A stretch of DNA of 34,475 nucleotides from an uncultured Porphyromonadaceae bacterium (lineage in GTDB: Bacteria > Bacteroidota > Bacteroidia > Bacteroidales > Muribaculaceae): assembly GCA_946187345.1 (NCBI GenBank), contig CAMHQD010000024.1, positions 1 through 34,475 of the forward strand, written 5' to 3'. Each line of letters opens with the position of its first letter. Position 1 is the stretch's first letter. This document shows positions 14,624-21,772 of the stretch, piece after piece. Below the pieces are notes generated by a model, which saw nothing but the letters and a program-made list of their open reading frames with translations, was not told where the DNA came from and did no database searches. The translations under genes were made by a program, and so were the position numbers.

Positions 14624-15217
14624 ATGCTAAGAGGAGCATTGTTACTGATGGTGAGCATTACCACAGTTGCCGCGGTTGGCGGTGGACTGAGTGAGGGGGA
14701 CCTGCTGTTTGGTGTCGCCGATGAGGCAAATGCTATCACTGCGGTGACAGCGCTCGAAGGCCTGCCTGTTGACCATGTGGCTATCTATCATGAGATTGGT
14801 GGCTTGCCTTTCGTGCTCGAGGCCTATCCCGGGCATGGTGTGTGGCTTGCTCCACTCGATACGATGCTGTCGCGTGGCGCGACTGTGCAGGCGCGTGTAG
14901 ACGGTGCTGATGTCGCGGCGTCAGTCTCGCGAGCCATGCGCCGCGTGGGGCAACCTTACGACTATCTGTTTGATGCGGAGGGTGAGACGACGTACTGTAG
15001 CGAACTCGTTCAGCAATGCTTCGTCGACAGCACAAGTCGACTGATTTTCGAGCCGATACCGATGACGTTCCGTGACCGCGACGGCCAAATACCGCAACAA
15101 TGGATAGACCTTTACGCCAAGCACGGCCGTAAGGTGCCCGAAGGAGCACCCGGCAGCAATCCGGCAGCCTTGCTGCGCCATCCCCATGTATCATCAATAA
15201 TAAGGGTGCAGCCATAA
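14624..15217 (+). CDS. YiiX/YaeF-like permuted NlpC/P60 (papain-like) enzyme
   Basis: The 197-residue protein has a short hydrophobic leader (about 1-19; likely exported) and a circularly permuted papain-like core: a G-D-L-L-F start at 25-29, catalytic His51 in DHVAIYH, a glutamate near 66 and catalytic Cys125 in TTYCSELV. YiiX/YaeF enzymes act on amide or ester bonds in lipid or peptide substrates, and the target here is unknown. It starts 14 nt after lptD, so it is probably in the same transcript. The family assignment rests on the order His before Cys, which is the reverse of ordinary NlpC/P60. Confidence 0.85.
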   Translation: MLRGALLLMVSITTVAAVGGGLSEGDLLFGVADEANAITAVTALEGLPVDHVAIYHEIGGLPFVLEAYPGHGVWLAPLDTMLSRGATVQARVDGADVAASVSRAMRRVGQPYDYLFDAEGETTYCSELVQQCFVDSTSRLIFEPIPMTFRDRDGQIPQQWIDLYAKHGRKVPEGAPGSNPAALLRHPHVSSIIRVQP

Positions 15218-15313
15218 CGATAATTTTTGAGGTTGCGTGATTTTACTTTTCGGGGTAGAGTCTGTCTAAAGGATAGTTATTTGATTATTTAACGCTACAA
15301 TTTTTATCAGACT

Positions 15314-16024
15314 ATGGACAAGGGCAAGAGCATTATCGTGGCGGCGGCCATTGCCGCCGTTGGCTTGTTGTTGCTGGGGCTGAGCCTGAAGGCCGGCATC
15401 GACAACTTTGTGAACAAAGACCGCGTGGTCACCGTCAAGGGACTCGCCGAGATGCAGGTGGACGCCGACAAAGTGACGTGGCCCATCGTGACACGCGAGA
15501 CGGGAAATGACATCCAGGCTCTCTACAATACCGTCAACCAAAAGAACGCCAGCGTCATCGCCTTCCTCAAGCAGAACGGACTGACCGATGCCGAGATTAA
15601 CATCAATCCCGTTGAGGTGGACGACCGCTCGATGAACGAGTATGCCAACGAGCGCATCACCTATCGCTACCGCGCCAAGAGTGTAATCACGGTCATCAGC
15701 GACAAGGTGGACAAGGTGCGCGAGATTATCGCCAAACAGGGCGACCTGCTGGAGCGCGGCATCGTGATTGACGGTGGCGAGATGGGCAGCGGCATTTATT
15801 ATGAGTACTCATCATTCGCCTCCATCAAGGGGCAGATGATGGAGCAGGCAATCGCCAATGCCCAGAAGACTGCCGAGCAGTTTGCCGCAGCAAGCGGCAG
15901 CGACTTGGATAAGATTGTGAAGGCCGACCAGGGGCAGTTCTCAATTGATGATTTGGATAGTAACACTCCGTATAAGAAGTCGCTGCGAGTGGTGACGACC
16001 ATCACCTATCGCCTGAGTGACTGA
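15314..16024 (+). CDS. SIMPL (DUF541) domain membrane-anchored protein
   Basis: The 236 residues begin with an N-terminal membrane anchor (about 6-26, IIVAAAIAAVGLLLLGLSL), followed by a periplasmic SIMPL domain: RVVTVKGLAEMQVDADKV at about 37-54, the helix 'YNTVNQKNASVIAFLKQNGL' at about 73-92, and the usual ending RVVTTITYRLSD. SIMPL proteins are widespread and poorly understood; some are outer-membrane or periplasmic proteins linked to stress. It is separated from the YiiX-like gene by 96 nt without a clear promoter and followed by a perfect hairpin at 16051-16088. Confidence 0.88.
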   Translation: MDKGKSIIVAAAIAAVGLLLLGLSLKAGIDNFVNKDRVVTVKGLAEMQVDADKVTWPIVTRETGNDIQALYNTVNQKNASVIAFLKQNGLTDAEININPVEVDDRSMNEYANERITYRYRAKSVITVISDKVDKVREIIAKQGDLLERGIVIDGGEMGSGIYYEYSSFASIKGQMMEQAIANAQKTAEQFAAASGSDLDKIVKADQGQFSIDDLDSNTPYKKSLRVVTTITYRLSD

Positions 16025-16050
16025 CCGGGGCGTTGATATAGTCGAACAGT

Positions 16051-16088
16051 AACGGGGGGACGTGACACATAGTTCACGTCCCCCCGTT
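16051..16088. terminator. Terminator-like hairpin between convergent genes
   Basis: A perfect 15-bp stem: AACGGGGGGACGTGA at 16051-16065 and its complement at 16074-16088, with an 8-nt loop. It lies between the convergent SIMPL and CapA genes. It has no clear U-run on either side, so it may act as a bidirectional or 3'-end-protecting hairpin. Confidence 0.65.
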
Positions 16089-16110
16089 ATAGCAAACCTT
16101 CCGGCCACGC

Positions 16111-17238
16111 TCAGTGACGGCGGATAGCGCCGTCGTTGTCTATCACAAGACCGGACTGGGGGAAGTCGGATACACTCAACGACCGGATTTCGTTGACTAC
16201 CGCGGCACTCGTCGTGGCTCGAGGGCCAACGCCACGCTGCTGAATGAACGAGTGAATTCGACCGTCTACAAACTCGCCCTTATTATTGATAGTCACCGTT
16301 ATCACCGGCGCGTAGCCCGTGATTCCCGCAACCGAGATTCCGGTGGGAGTGCAGAAGTTGCCTAAACTGTACGCAATGAAGTGCCCCTTATAAAGTTCCA
16401 CTCCGCGCACCACATGCGGACCGTGGCCGTACACCACATCCGCGCCGCTATCTATGCACAAATGGGCAAACCGACGCAGGTCACCACGCGCCTCACCATG
16501 CTGATACTCCATACCCTTGCCAACGTGGCGGAAGTCCGATCCCTCTCCCCCACCGTGAAACGACACGATCACGACATCAGCGCTGTCGCGCAGGGACGCA
16601 ATAATCTGACGCACGGCGGCTTCCTCACGCATGAGTACAGTCTGACGGTTATAGCCAAACGCGGCAAAACCATATCGCACTCCATCAATCTCCCTCACAG
16701 CCATCTCATAGCCGGGATTGCCGGCATACGCGACACCGGCGGCATCTAACGCGCGGCGCGTACTTGCCTGGCCTCCCGTGCCGAAGTCGAATGAATGATT
16801 ATTGGCCATGCTCACGAAGTCATAGCCCGCCGCCTTTAGGTAGGGCGCATAACGCTCAGGCATACGGAAAGCATAGATGTTCTTCACTCCACTGGCCAAG
16901 CGGCTACGCTTCAGGTCATTCAGTTCACCCTTGTCGCCAATGGCTCCCTCAAGGTTTCCCACGGCAACGTTAGCGTTAGTGAGTACCTCACGCGCGTCAT
17001 CAAACAGATGACGCCCGTCATCCACCGGCAATTTTGTCGTCGGGTAAAGCGTTCCCATCATTATATCGCCGGTCATCGCCACCGTCAGCGGCCGACGCAC
17101 CGCCGCCTTGGCGACCGGACGCGCCGACACGCTATCTCCCTCAACATTAGTCGCGGAGACCTCGCCGCCGGCTTTGCCACCGCACGATGCCAGCACCGCT
17201 ATCAGCAAGATCTTGCTAAATATTCGAAATCCGCTCAT
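16111..17238 (-). CDS. CapA-family (poly-gamma-glutamate capsule-type) lipoprotein
   Basis: A 375-residue protein with a lipoprotein signal (LLIAVLASC, Cys19) and a CapA/PGA_cap metallophosphatase-like domain starting at VAMTGDIMMG (about 53-62). It has VAVGNLEGAI, SMANNHSFDFG (about 144-154), VIVSFHGGGE and DVVYGHGPHVVRGVELYKGHFIAYSLGNF, all in the order expected for the family. CapA proteins are known from poly-glutamate capsule export, but many homologues in Bacteroidetes have no such capsule genes nearby and none are seen here, so the substrate is open. It is 66 nt downstream of the unknown secreted-protein gene, same strand. Confidence 0.88.
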   Translation of the reverse strand: MSGFRIFSKILLIAVLASCGGKAGGEVSATNVEGDSVSARPVAKAAVRRPLTVAMTGDIMMGTLYPTTKLPVDDGRHLFDDAREVLTNANVAVGNLEGAIGDKGELNDLKRSRLASGVKNIYAFRMPERYAPYLKAAGYDFVSMANNHSFDFGTGGQASTRRALDAAGVAYAGNPGYEMAVREIDGVRYGFAAFGYNRQTVLMREEAAVRQIIASLRDSADVVIVSFHGGGEGSDFRHVGKGMEYQHGEARGDLRRFAHLCIDSGADVVYGHGPHVVRGVELYKGHFIAYSLGNFCTPTGISVAGITGYAPVITVTINNKGEFVDGRIHSFIQQRGVGPRATTSAAVVNEIRSLSVSDFPQSGLVIDNDGAIRRH

Positions 17239-17304
17239 ATGTATCGTTCTCTTGGCATCAATGGCGTGGAGCGCAAGACGGCCATGCCGTTCCGCAAAGC
17301 ACTA

Positions 17305-17943
17305 TCATTTAGTATATTCCTTATACAAATTGATATATTCCATCACTTTATCGATGGCAGCCTGCCGCATATCCAACTGCAGGGAGCCGTCCATCGTCAC
17401 ATCATTCACCACCTTATAGACCATAGCCCAATCGCTGTCAAGATACACCTGCGCGTCAATCAGCGCACTGATAAAAGCCACCGAGAAACTATGCGTTTTG
17501 TCCTTTTTCACAGCCTCGTGGCCCAGTTCGCTGGCCACGCTCACGTCAAAGTAGTTGCTCATCGCCTTGGCGTAAGCATACACGGCAAGCGTGCCGCCGT
17601 CCATCTTCTTGGCCAACTGCTTCTCGTCTTTAGCCTTATAACGGCCAAGCAGATATTGGTACAACTGACCGCCGGTAATCTGGCCGTGGAAGTTCCAGCC
17701 CAACTTGTTCACTACAGCCAGGCGCTCGGCCACCGGCGACTTGGGATCGGCAAGGAAGTTCATCAGTGATGTTGACATCTCGGCGCCTGCCTCATCATCT
17801 ACAAGGCCCGCTGCCTGTTGAACCCATTCGCTGTCAGCGTACACGTCAGCAAAATCTGTTGATGTCAGCGGCGAGTCGGCTCGAGCAACCATCCAAGCCG
17901 TGGCGACAATCATGATAGCAATAATCTTTTTCATCGTCTTCAA
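17305..17943 (-). CDS. Secreted helical protein of unknown function
   Basis: The 212-residue product has a signal peptide (MKKIIAIMIVATAWMVARA; the first Met is three codons upstream) and is mostly helical, rich in Ala, Asp and Tyr, with no Cys. Residues such as 'VAERLAVVNKLGWNF' and AVYAYAKAMSNYFD suggest a helical-repeat or HEAT-like fold, but I recognise no family. It has its own promoter at 18025-18054 with a leader of about 75 nt and is followed by the CapA gene. Probably periplasmic. Confidence 0.72.
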   Translation of the reverse strand: MKTMKKIIAIMIVATAWMVARADSPLTSTDFADVYADSEWVQQAAGLVDDEAGAEMSTSLMNFLADPKSPVAERLAVVNKLGWNFHGQITGGQLYQYLLGRYKAKDEKQLAKKMDGGTLAVYAYAKAMSNYFDVSVASELGHEAVKKDKTHSFSVAFISALIDAQVYLDSDWAMVYKVVNDVTMDGSLQLDMRQAAIDKVMEYINLYKEYTK

Positions 17944-18024
17944 AAATTATTGGTGAAAAAAATAAGAATTTTTCTATTTGACGATAGATTGTCCAGGTCG
18001 TTTAACCACCAACTATCGACACCA

Positions 18025-18054
18025 CAAATTTACAAAAATAATTCCTAACCCCAA
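18025..18054 (-). promoter_or_regulatory. Promoter of the unknown secreted-protein/CapA unit
   Basis: On the minus strand: TTG (18054-18052), a 19-nt spacer, TAAATTTG (18032-18025). The leader to the ATG at 17943 is about 75 nt and can form a weak GATAG/CTATC hairpin. Confidence 0.7.
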
Positions 18055-18109
18055 AATTAATCTCAAACAAAAATTTTTTCACAATTCGCTTTTTTTAACG
18101 CTGATTTTT

Positions 18110-18140
18110 TTGCCCAACTTAAAATAAATGACTAACTTTG
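18110..18140 (+). promoter_or_regulatory. Promoter of the five-repeat protein gene
   Basis: TTG (18110-18112), a 20-nt spacer and TAACTTTG (18133-18140): an exact consensus match. Transcription should begin near 18147. Confidence 0.75.
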
Positions 18141-18159
18141 AGCGTTTTTATGTCAAACA

Positions 18160-18176
18160 GCCGCCATAATGGCGGC
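18160..18176. repeat. Perfect inverted repeat in the 5' leader
   Basis: GCCGCCAT-A-ATGGCGGC, 8-bp arms around one base, about 14-30 nt after the predicted transcript start and 20 nt before the ATG at 18196. As DNA it could be an operator; as RNA a 3-nt loop hairpin could form. It also overlaps an alternative in-frame ATG at 18169. Confidence 0.5.
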
Positions 18177-18195
18177 GCAATTCCCCTTGACAACA

Positions 18196-18627
18196 ATGAT
18201 GAATAAAGCAATCAAGACAATAATGAGCCTCGCGATGGCCGCCGCGATGACGTTCGCAGTGGCGCCAACGGCCACGGCCCAGGAGTTGCGCTCACCCAGT
18301 GGTTCAATAATGGGACGCATCGACAACGATGGCGTGGTGCGAGACAGCAGCGGCAACCGCAAGGGACGCATCGAGAGTGACGGCGTGGTACGCAACGCCA
18401 GCGGCAACCGCATCGGGCGCATCGAGAGCGATGGCGTCGTGCGCGATGGTAGCGGCAGCCGCATCGGCAAAGTCGACAGCGACGGCGTCGTGCGCAACGC
18501 AAGCGGCAGCCGTATCGGCAAGGTCGAGAACGATGGCGTGGTGCGAGACAGCAGCGGCAATCGCCTCGGCACCGCGCGCAACATCCGCCGCGAGTATGCC
18601 GCCGCAGTTTTCTTCTTCTACTTCTAA
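18196..18627 (+). CDS. Secreted five-repeat ('5-fold beta-flower'-like) protein
   Basis: After a signal peptide (MNKAIKTIMSLAMAAAMTFA...ATAQ), the 143-residue protein consists of five consecutive 17-residue repeats with consensus GRI-E-S-D-G-V-V-R-N-A-S-G-N-R-I. They run from 'GRIDNDGVVRDSSGNRK' at about residue 46 to 'GKVENDGVVRDSSGNRL' and are followed by an aromatic tail ending VFFFYF. The exact count of five fits the small 'five-fold beta-flower' proteins of Bacteroidetes, from memory. The DNA repeats have a 51-nt period and are nearly identical, so homologous slippage is likely. The terminal aromatic residue resembles the last strand of a barrel protein. The upstream ATG at 18169 adds nine residues before the signal and is less likely. 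Function unknown. Confidence 0.75.
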   Translation: MMNKAIKTIMSLAMAAAMTFAVAPTATAQELRSPSGSIMGRIDNDGVVRDSSGNRKGRIESDGVVRNASGNRIGRIESDGVVRDGSGSRIGKVDSDGVVRNASGSRIGKVENDGVVRDSSGNRLGTARNIRREYAAAVFFFYF

Positions 18628-18706
18628 AAACAGTTGTTCGTTTTTATTTGTTCGCTTTATGTGACGCGAGCGACTAAAAACCAACAAACAAAAACTAAAA
18701 AACAGC

Positions 18707-19678
18707 ATGACAATTCGACAAGCATTAACATTGATTATAGCTGCCGCCGCGATTGGCGTCACAGCACAAAACCTACAGTCAGCCTCCGCGCTGAAGAACA
18801 AGCATGACAAACTTCTCGCCAATCAAGAGCGAGTCCAGGATAAAATCCGCGCCAAGGCCGTCGATGACTACGCCCAAGGCCTGTATGATGACGAGGAGCC
18901 CGAGCCCGACATTTACACCGAAGGGTGGAATAGCGGGCTTGTAAACCCGTTTAAGGAGAGCGATGTACCCGCCACCAAGGTTATCGATGTCACCGGCTAT
19001 CGTATGCCCATCGATGGCAACTTCGTCACCAGCCACTACGGCTACCGTCCACGCTTTGGCCGCAACCACAAGGGAGTGGATTTGCGCGCCCCCATGGGAG
19101 ACACCGTGCGCGCCGCTTTCGATGGCAAAGTGAGACTCACTAAATTTGAGCGCAACGGATTTGGCTTCTATGTCATCGTCCGTCATGAGAACGGCCTCGA
19201 GACAGTCTACGGCCACCTCTCACGCTTCCTCGTCCAGCCCGACCAGGTTGTCAAGGCAGGCCAGCCAATCGCTCTAAGCGGCAACACAGGCCGCTCCACA
19301 GGGCCACACCTCCACTTCGAGACCCGATTTATGGGTTACGCCATCAATCCCGAGGCAATCTTTGACTTCGAGAACCGCGTCACCCACACCGACAGTTACA
19401 CCTTCAATAAGAATAACTACACTCAGTCGCGCAACTACTCCCCCGCCAAACGCTACGAGACAGCGCTACACAGCAGCAAGAAAAGCGGCGGCAAGAGCAT
19501 GGGCCGTCATGGCGGCAAGCGCGGTAACAAGGCAACTCGCTCCACCTACAAAGTCCGCAATGGCGATAACCTGAGCAAGATAGCAAAGCGCAACGGCACC
19601 ACCGTGGCCCACCTCAAGAAAATCAACGGTATCAAGGGCAACAAAGTGTCAGCCGGACGCGTCATCCGCGTCAAGTAA
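18707..19678 (+). CDS. M23 family endopeptidase with C-terminal LysM domain
   Basis: A periplasmic peptidoglycan hydrolase or its regulator. The 323 residues contain a signal peptide (about 1-20), a coiled region (about 25-60), an M23/LytM domain (about 105-222) with all zinc and catalytic residues (H121 and D125 in HKGVD, H170 in VYGHL, H201 and H203 in HLHFE), a basic Gly/Lys/Ser-rich linker (about 240-278) and a single LysM domain (about 280-323, beginning TYKVRNGDNLSKIAKRNG) that binds glycan. The complete active site suggests a true endopeptidase rather than an activator. It lies 79 nt after the five-repeat gene and is closed by the terminator at 19707-19740. Confidence 0.93.
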   Translation: MTIRQALTLIIAAAAIGVTAQNLQSASALKNKHDKLLANQERVQDKIRAKAVDDYAQGLYDDEEPEPDIYTEGWNSGLVNPFKESDVPATKVIDVTGYRMPIDGNFVTSHYGYRPRFGRNHKGVDLRAPMGDTVRAAFDGKVRLTKFERNGFGFYVIVRHENGLETVYGHLSRFLVQPDQVVKAGQPIALSGNTGRSTGPHLHFETRFMGYAINPEAIFDFENRVTHTDSYTFNKNNYTQSRNYSPAKRYETALHSSKKSGGKSMGRHGGKRGNKATRSTYKVRNGDNLSKIAKRNGTTVAHLKKINGIKGNKVSAGRVIRVK

Positions 19679-19706
19679 CATTAACGGAGACAAATAAAAT
19701 AAGCGG

Positions 19707-19740
19707 GAAAGCGTCCACGAAAACCATCGTGGACGCTTTC
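19707..19740 (+). terminator. Intrinsic terminator after the M23/LysM gene
   Basis: A perfect 14-bp stem, GAAAGCGTCCACGA (19707-19720) with TCGTGGACGCTTTC (19727-19740), a 6-nt loop, then TTAAT. The stem core AAGCGTCC/GGACGCTT is shared with the terminator at 9111-9152. Confidence 0.82.
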
Positions 19741-20004
19741 TTAATATCACTCCAAATCATGACAAGCCCAACACCAATCACACCCACTGACACACGCCAC
19801 CGGCAATTCATCAGGCGTTGGGCGACGCGCGACACCGCGTGAGGCCAAAGCACTTCACCCGTTGGCGTGATTTACACCACCGTCAAGACAAATGATGTGC
19901 TGCCGCGCCTCGCCTGCGGTCAGAACCCGCGGCAGCGATGAGCGGGCGGCAGCGCAGCGTGTGCGGGAGGTGCCACGCTTCAGCGCGGCCGGCGGCTGTG
20001 ATGT
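19741..20004. other. Non-coding stretch before the 49-nt repeats
   Basis: No convincing gene. It becomes GC-rich after about 19800 and includes a hairpin CTGCCGCG (19900-19907)/CGCGGCAG (19928-19935). The short open frames here run into the tandem repeats and have no recognisable product. Confidence 0.5.
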
Positions 20005-20235
20005 CCCAATGGCAGAGTGGTGTGCGAAGTGGCCACGCCTATTCTGCAGACTGCCCAATAGCAGAGTCGTGTGCGAAGTGGCCACGCCTATTCTGCAGAC
20101 TTCCCAATAGCAGAGTCGTGTGCGAAGTGGCCACGCCTATTCTGCAGACTGCCCAATAGCAGAGTGGTGTGCGAAGTGGCCACGCCTATTCTGCTGTCTG
20201 CCCAATAGCAGAGTCGTGTGCGAAGTGGCCACGCC
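20005..20235. repeat. Tandem 49-nt repeat array (four full copies and one partial)
   Basis: Units begin with CCCAAT at 20005, 20054, 20103, 20152 and 20201, exactly 49 nt apart and nearly identical (a few substitutions). Each unit contains the palindrome GTGGCCAC and flanking AATAG/CTATT and GCAGA/TCTGC half-pairs. Because 49 is not a multiple of three, the array is not a protein repeat. There are no unique spacers, so it is not CRISPR. The last unit runs into GCGAAGTGG-CCACG-CCACTTCGC (20220-20242), a 9-bp hairpin. It lies between convergent genes. Confidence 0.85.
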
Positions 20236-20267
20236 ACTTCGCTTGCCATAAAACGAAATGACAACAA

Positions 20268-20298
20268 GAGAGCCCTGTCCGTTAAGGACAAGGCTCTC
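20268..20298 (-). terminator. Intrinsic terminator of the OmpA-family gene
   Basis: On the minus strand, GAGAGCCTTGTCC pairs with GGACAGGGCTCTC (13 bp, one G-U) around a 5-nt loop and is followed by TTGTTGTC. It lies 31 nt after the stop of the OmpA-family gene. Confidence 0.75.
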
Positions 20299-20329
20299 AT
20301 TTCATTTAGTTTTTAACTAATCGTTCTGC

Positions 20330-21634
20330 TTACTTGGCGCGGACGATGGTCACGGCACGGTCGAGCGAGGCACACTTGGCACCGAAGTTGGTGAGGTTGC
20401 CATCGTTGATCTGAGTGTCGAGACGGCTGTCAGCGACACCCTTGGCGACGAGAGCCTTCTTCACACCGGCAACACGGTCCTTACGGAGCTTGGTGTTGAT
20501 CTTGTCGTTACCAGTGTAGTTGTCAGCCCAACCGGTGAGCACATAGTTGTTGTTCTCAGCCTTCATCACGCCTGCGACAGCGTTGAGCACGTCCTTCTGG
20601 ACACCGGCGATCTCCGAGCGGCCGATCTGGTAGTAGATCGTGGCCAGAGGAGCGTCACCACTCACAACGGGACCATTGTCGGGATTCGGCTTCTTGGCGC
20701 GGCAGTCGGCGAGATCCTTCAGGCAGTTGCGCAGCTGGCCCTCGAGGTCAGCAATCTTGCGGTTAGCCTGCTCAAGGCTCTGGACGAGAGCGTCACCCTC
20801 AGCATCGGTGTACTTGTACTTCGGGCAGCTGGGCACCACGGGCACGCCGTAGCCGAGCTTGCCAAAGTTGTAACGGAGACCCAGCAGCAAGCCGGCATTG
20901 TGGAACCAGCCCTGCACGCCAACACCGTCAACAAACTTCTGGTTGGTCTCCCAACGGAGGTCGAACGTACCGCTCAAACGCTTGGTGAAACGAATCTCAC
21001 CGAGGAAACCGGCACGCATACCGAAGTTACGACGATCGCCGATGTGCTTGTAACCCTTGCGAACATAGGTCCAACCACCCTGCTGACCTCTCTTGAACGG
21101 CTGATCCTTAATCTCACGCTCGAGAGCCCAGTTGAGACCGGCACCGGCGTAGATGCTCAGGTCGAAGCAACGGCCGGGACGATAGCCACCGATGAGGTTG
21201 GTCAGGTTGAACATGACATCAGCCTTGAAACCGAGGTTCCAGAACTTCTGTGCGAAGTAACCGTTCTTAATAATCGGGTAGTCGAGAGCACCAATCACAG
21301 GAAGAACGGTTCTCTTTGCCACCTGATCAAAAGAGGTAGCACCCTTCTCCTGGGTCAGGTCGGCACCGATACGGACACCGATAGCCGGCGAGAACCACTT
21401 ACCAATGTTGAGGTTAGCCTTGGCACCGATACGGTCCTTGAACTTGGCCTCGCTGTCGAACTTGCTGAACATGACGCCGACACCGCCCTGGCCCTCAATG
21501 AACCAGTTGCTGCGGAAGCTGCTCTGCAAGTAACCCTGAGCGGGATCCTCAACATAAGTCACCTCCTGAGCGTTGACAGCCGCAGGAGCCATGAACATAG
21601 CACTAAAAAGTGCCAACAAAGTAATTTTCTTCAT
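20330..21634 (-). CDS. OmpA-family outer membrane protein
   Basis: A likely abundant outer-membrane protein linking the membrane to peptidoglycan. The 434 residues have a signal peptide (about 1-22, ending VNAQ), an eight-strand-type beta-barrel region (about 40-262) rich in alternating aromatic/Gly strands, a short helical linker (about 275-310, 'LVQSLEQANRKIADLEGQL') and a C-terminal OmpA/MotB-like domain (about 325-434; GWADNYTGNDKINTKL and RKDRVAGVKKALVAKG match the family's TDxxG and NxxLSxxRAxxV regions, with some divergence). Two linker Cys and two more near residues 250 and 420 may form disulfides. A 65-nt leader and a TATATTTG box lie upstream. Confidence 0.9.
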   Translation of the reverse strand: MKKITLLALFSAMFMAPAAVNAQEVTYVEDPAQGYLQSSFRSNWFIEGQGGVGVMFSKFDSEAKFKDRIGAKANLNIGKWFSPAIGVRIGADLTQEKGATSFDQVAKRTVLPVIGALDYPIIKNGYFAQKFWNLGFKADVMFNLTNLIGGYRPGRCFDLSIYAGAGLNWALEREIKDQPFKRGQQGGWTYVRKGYKHIGDRRNFGMRAGFLGEIRFTKRLSGTFDLRWETNQKFVDGVGVQGWFHNAGLLLGLRYNFGKLGYGVPVVPSCPKYKYTDAEGDALVQSLEQANRKIADLEGQLRNCLKDLADCRAKKPNPDNGPVVSGDAPLATIYYQIGRSEIAGVQKDVLNAVAGVMKAENNNYVLTGWADNYTGNDKINTKLRKDRVAGVKKALVAKGVADSRLDTQINDGNLTNFGAKCASLDRAVTIVRAK

Positions 21635-21700
21635 AGACTTAAGCTTTGAATTACTATCTGTTAAACAATAAATTTATTAGTCTATACGCAAAATATTGTG

Positions 21701-21708
21701 CAAATATA
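21701..21708 (-). promoter_or_regulatory. -7 box of the OmpA-family gene
   Basis: On the minus strand TATATTTG, about 67 nt before the ATG at 21634. The nearest well-placed TTG is 22 nt upstream, slightly longer than usual, with a poly-A tract between them. Confidence 0.6.
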
Positions 21709-21772
21709 AGCCTTTTTTTTCAATTGGCTGCAATCTGTCAAGAAAAAAATCACTTTTTTGTGAAAAAAATCT

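Noticed and set aside
20005-20242. CRISPR array
   Set aside because: The 49-nt units are contiguous with no unique spacers, and no cas genes are present.
19892-20300. Short proteins encoded by the 49-nt repeats in several frames
   Set aside because: Because the period is not a multiple of three, all frames give shuffled versions of the same peptides. No start signals or family match support translation.
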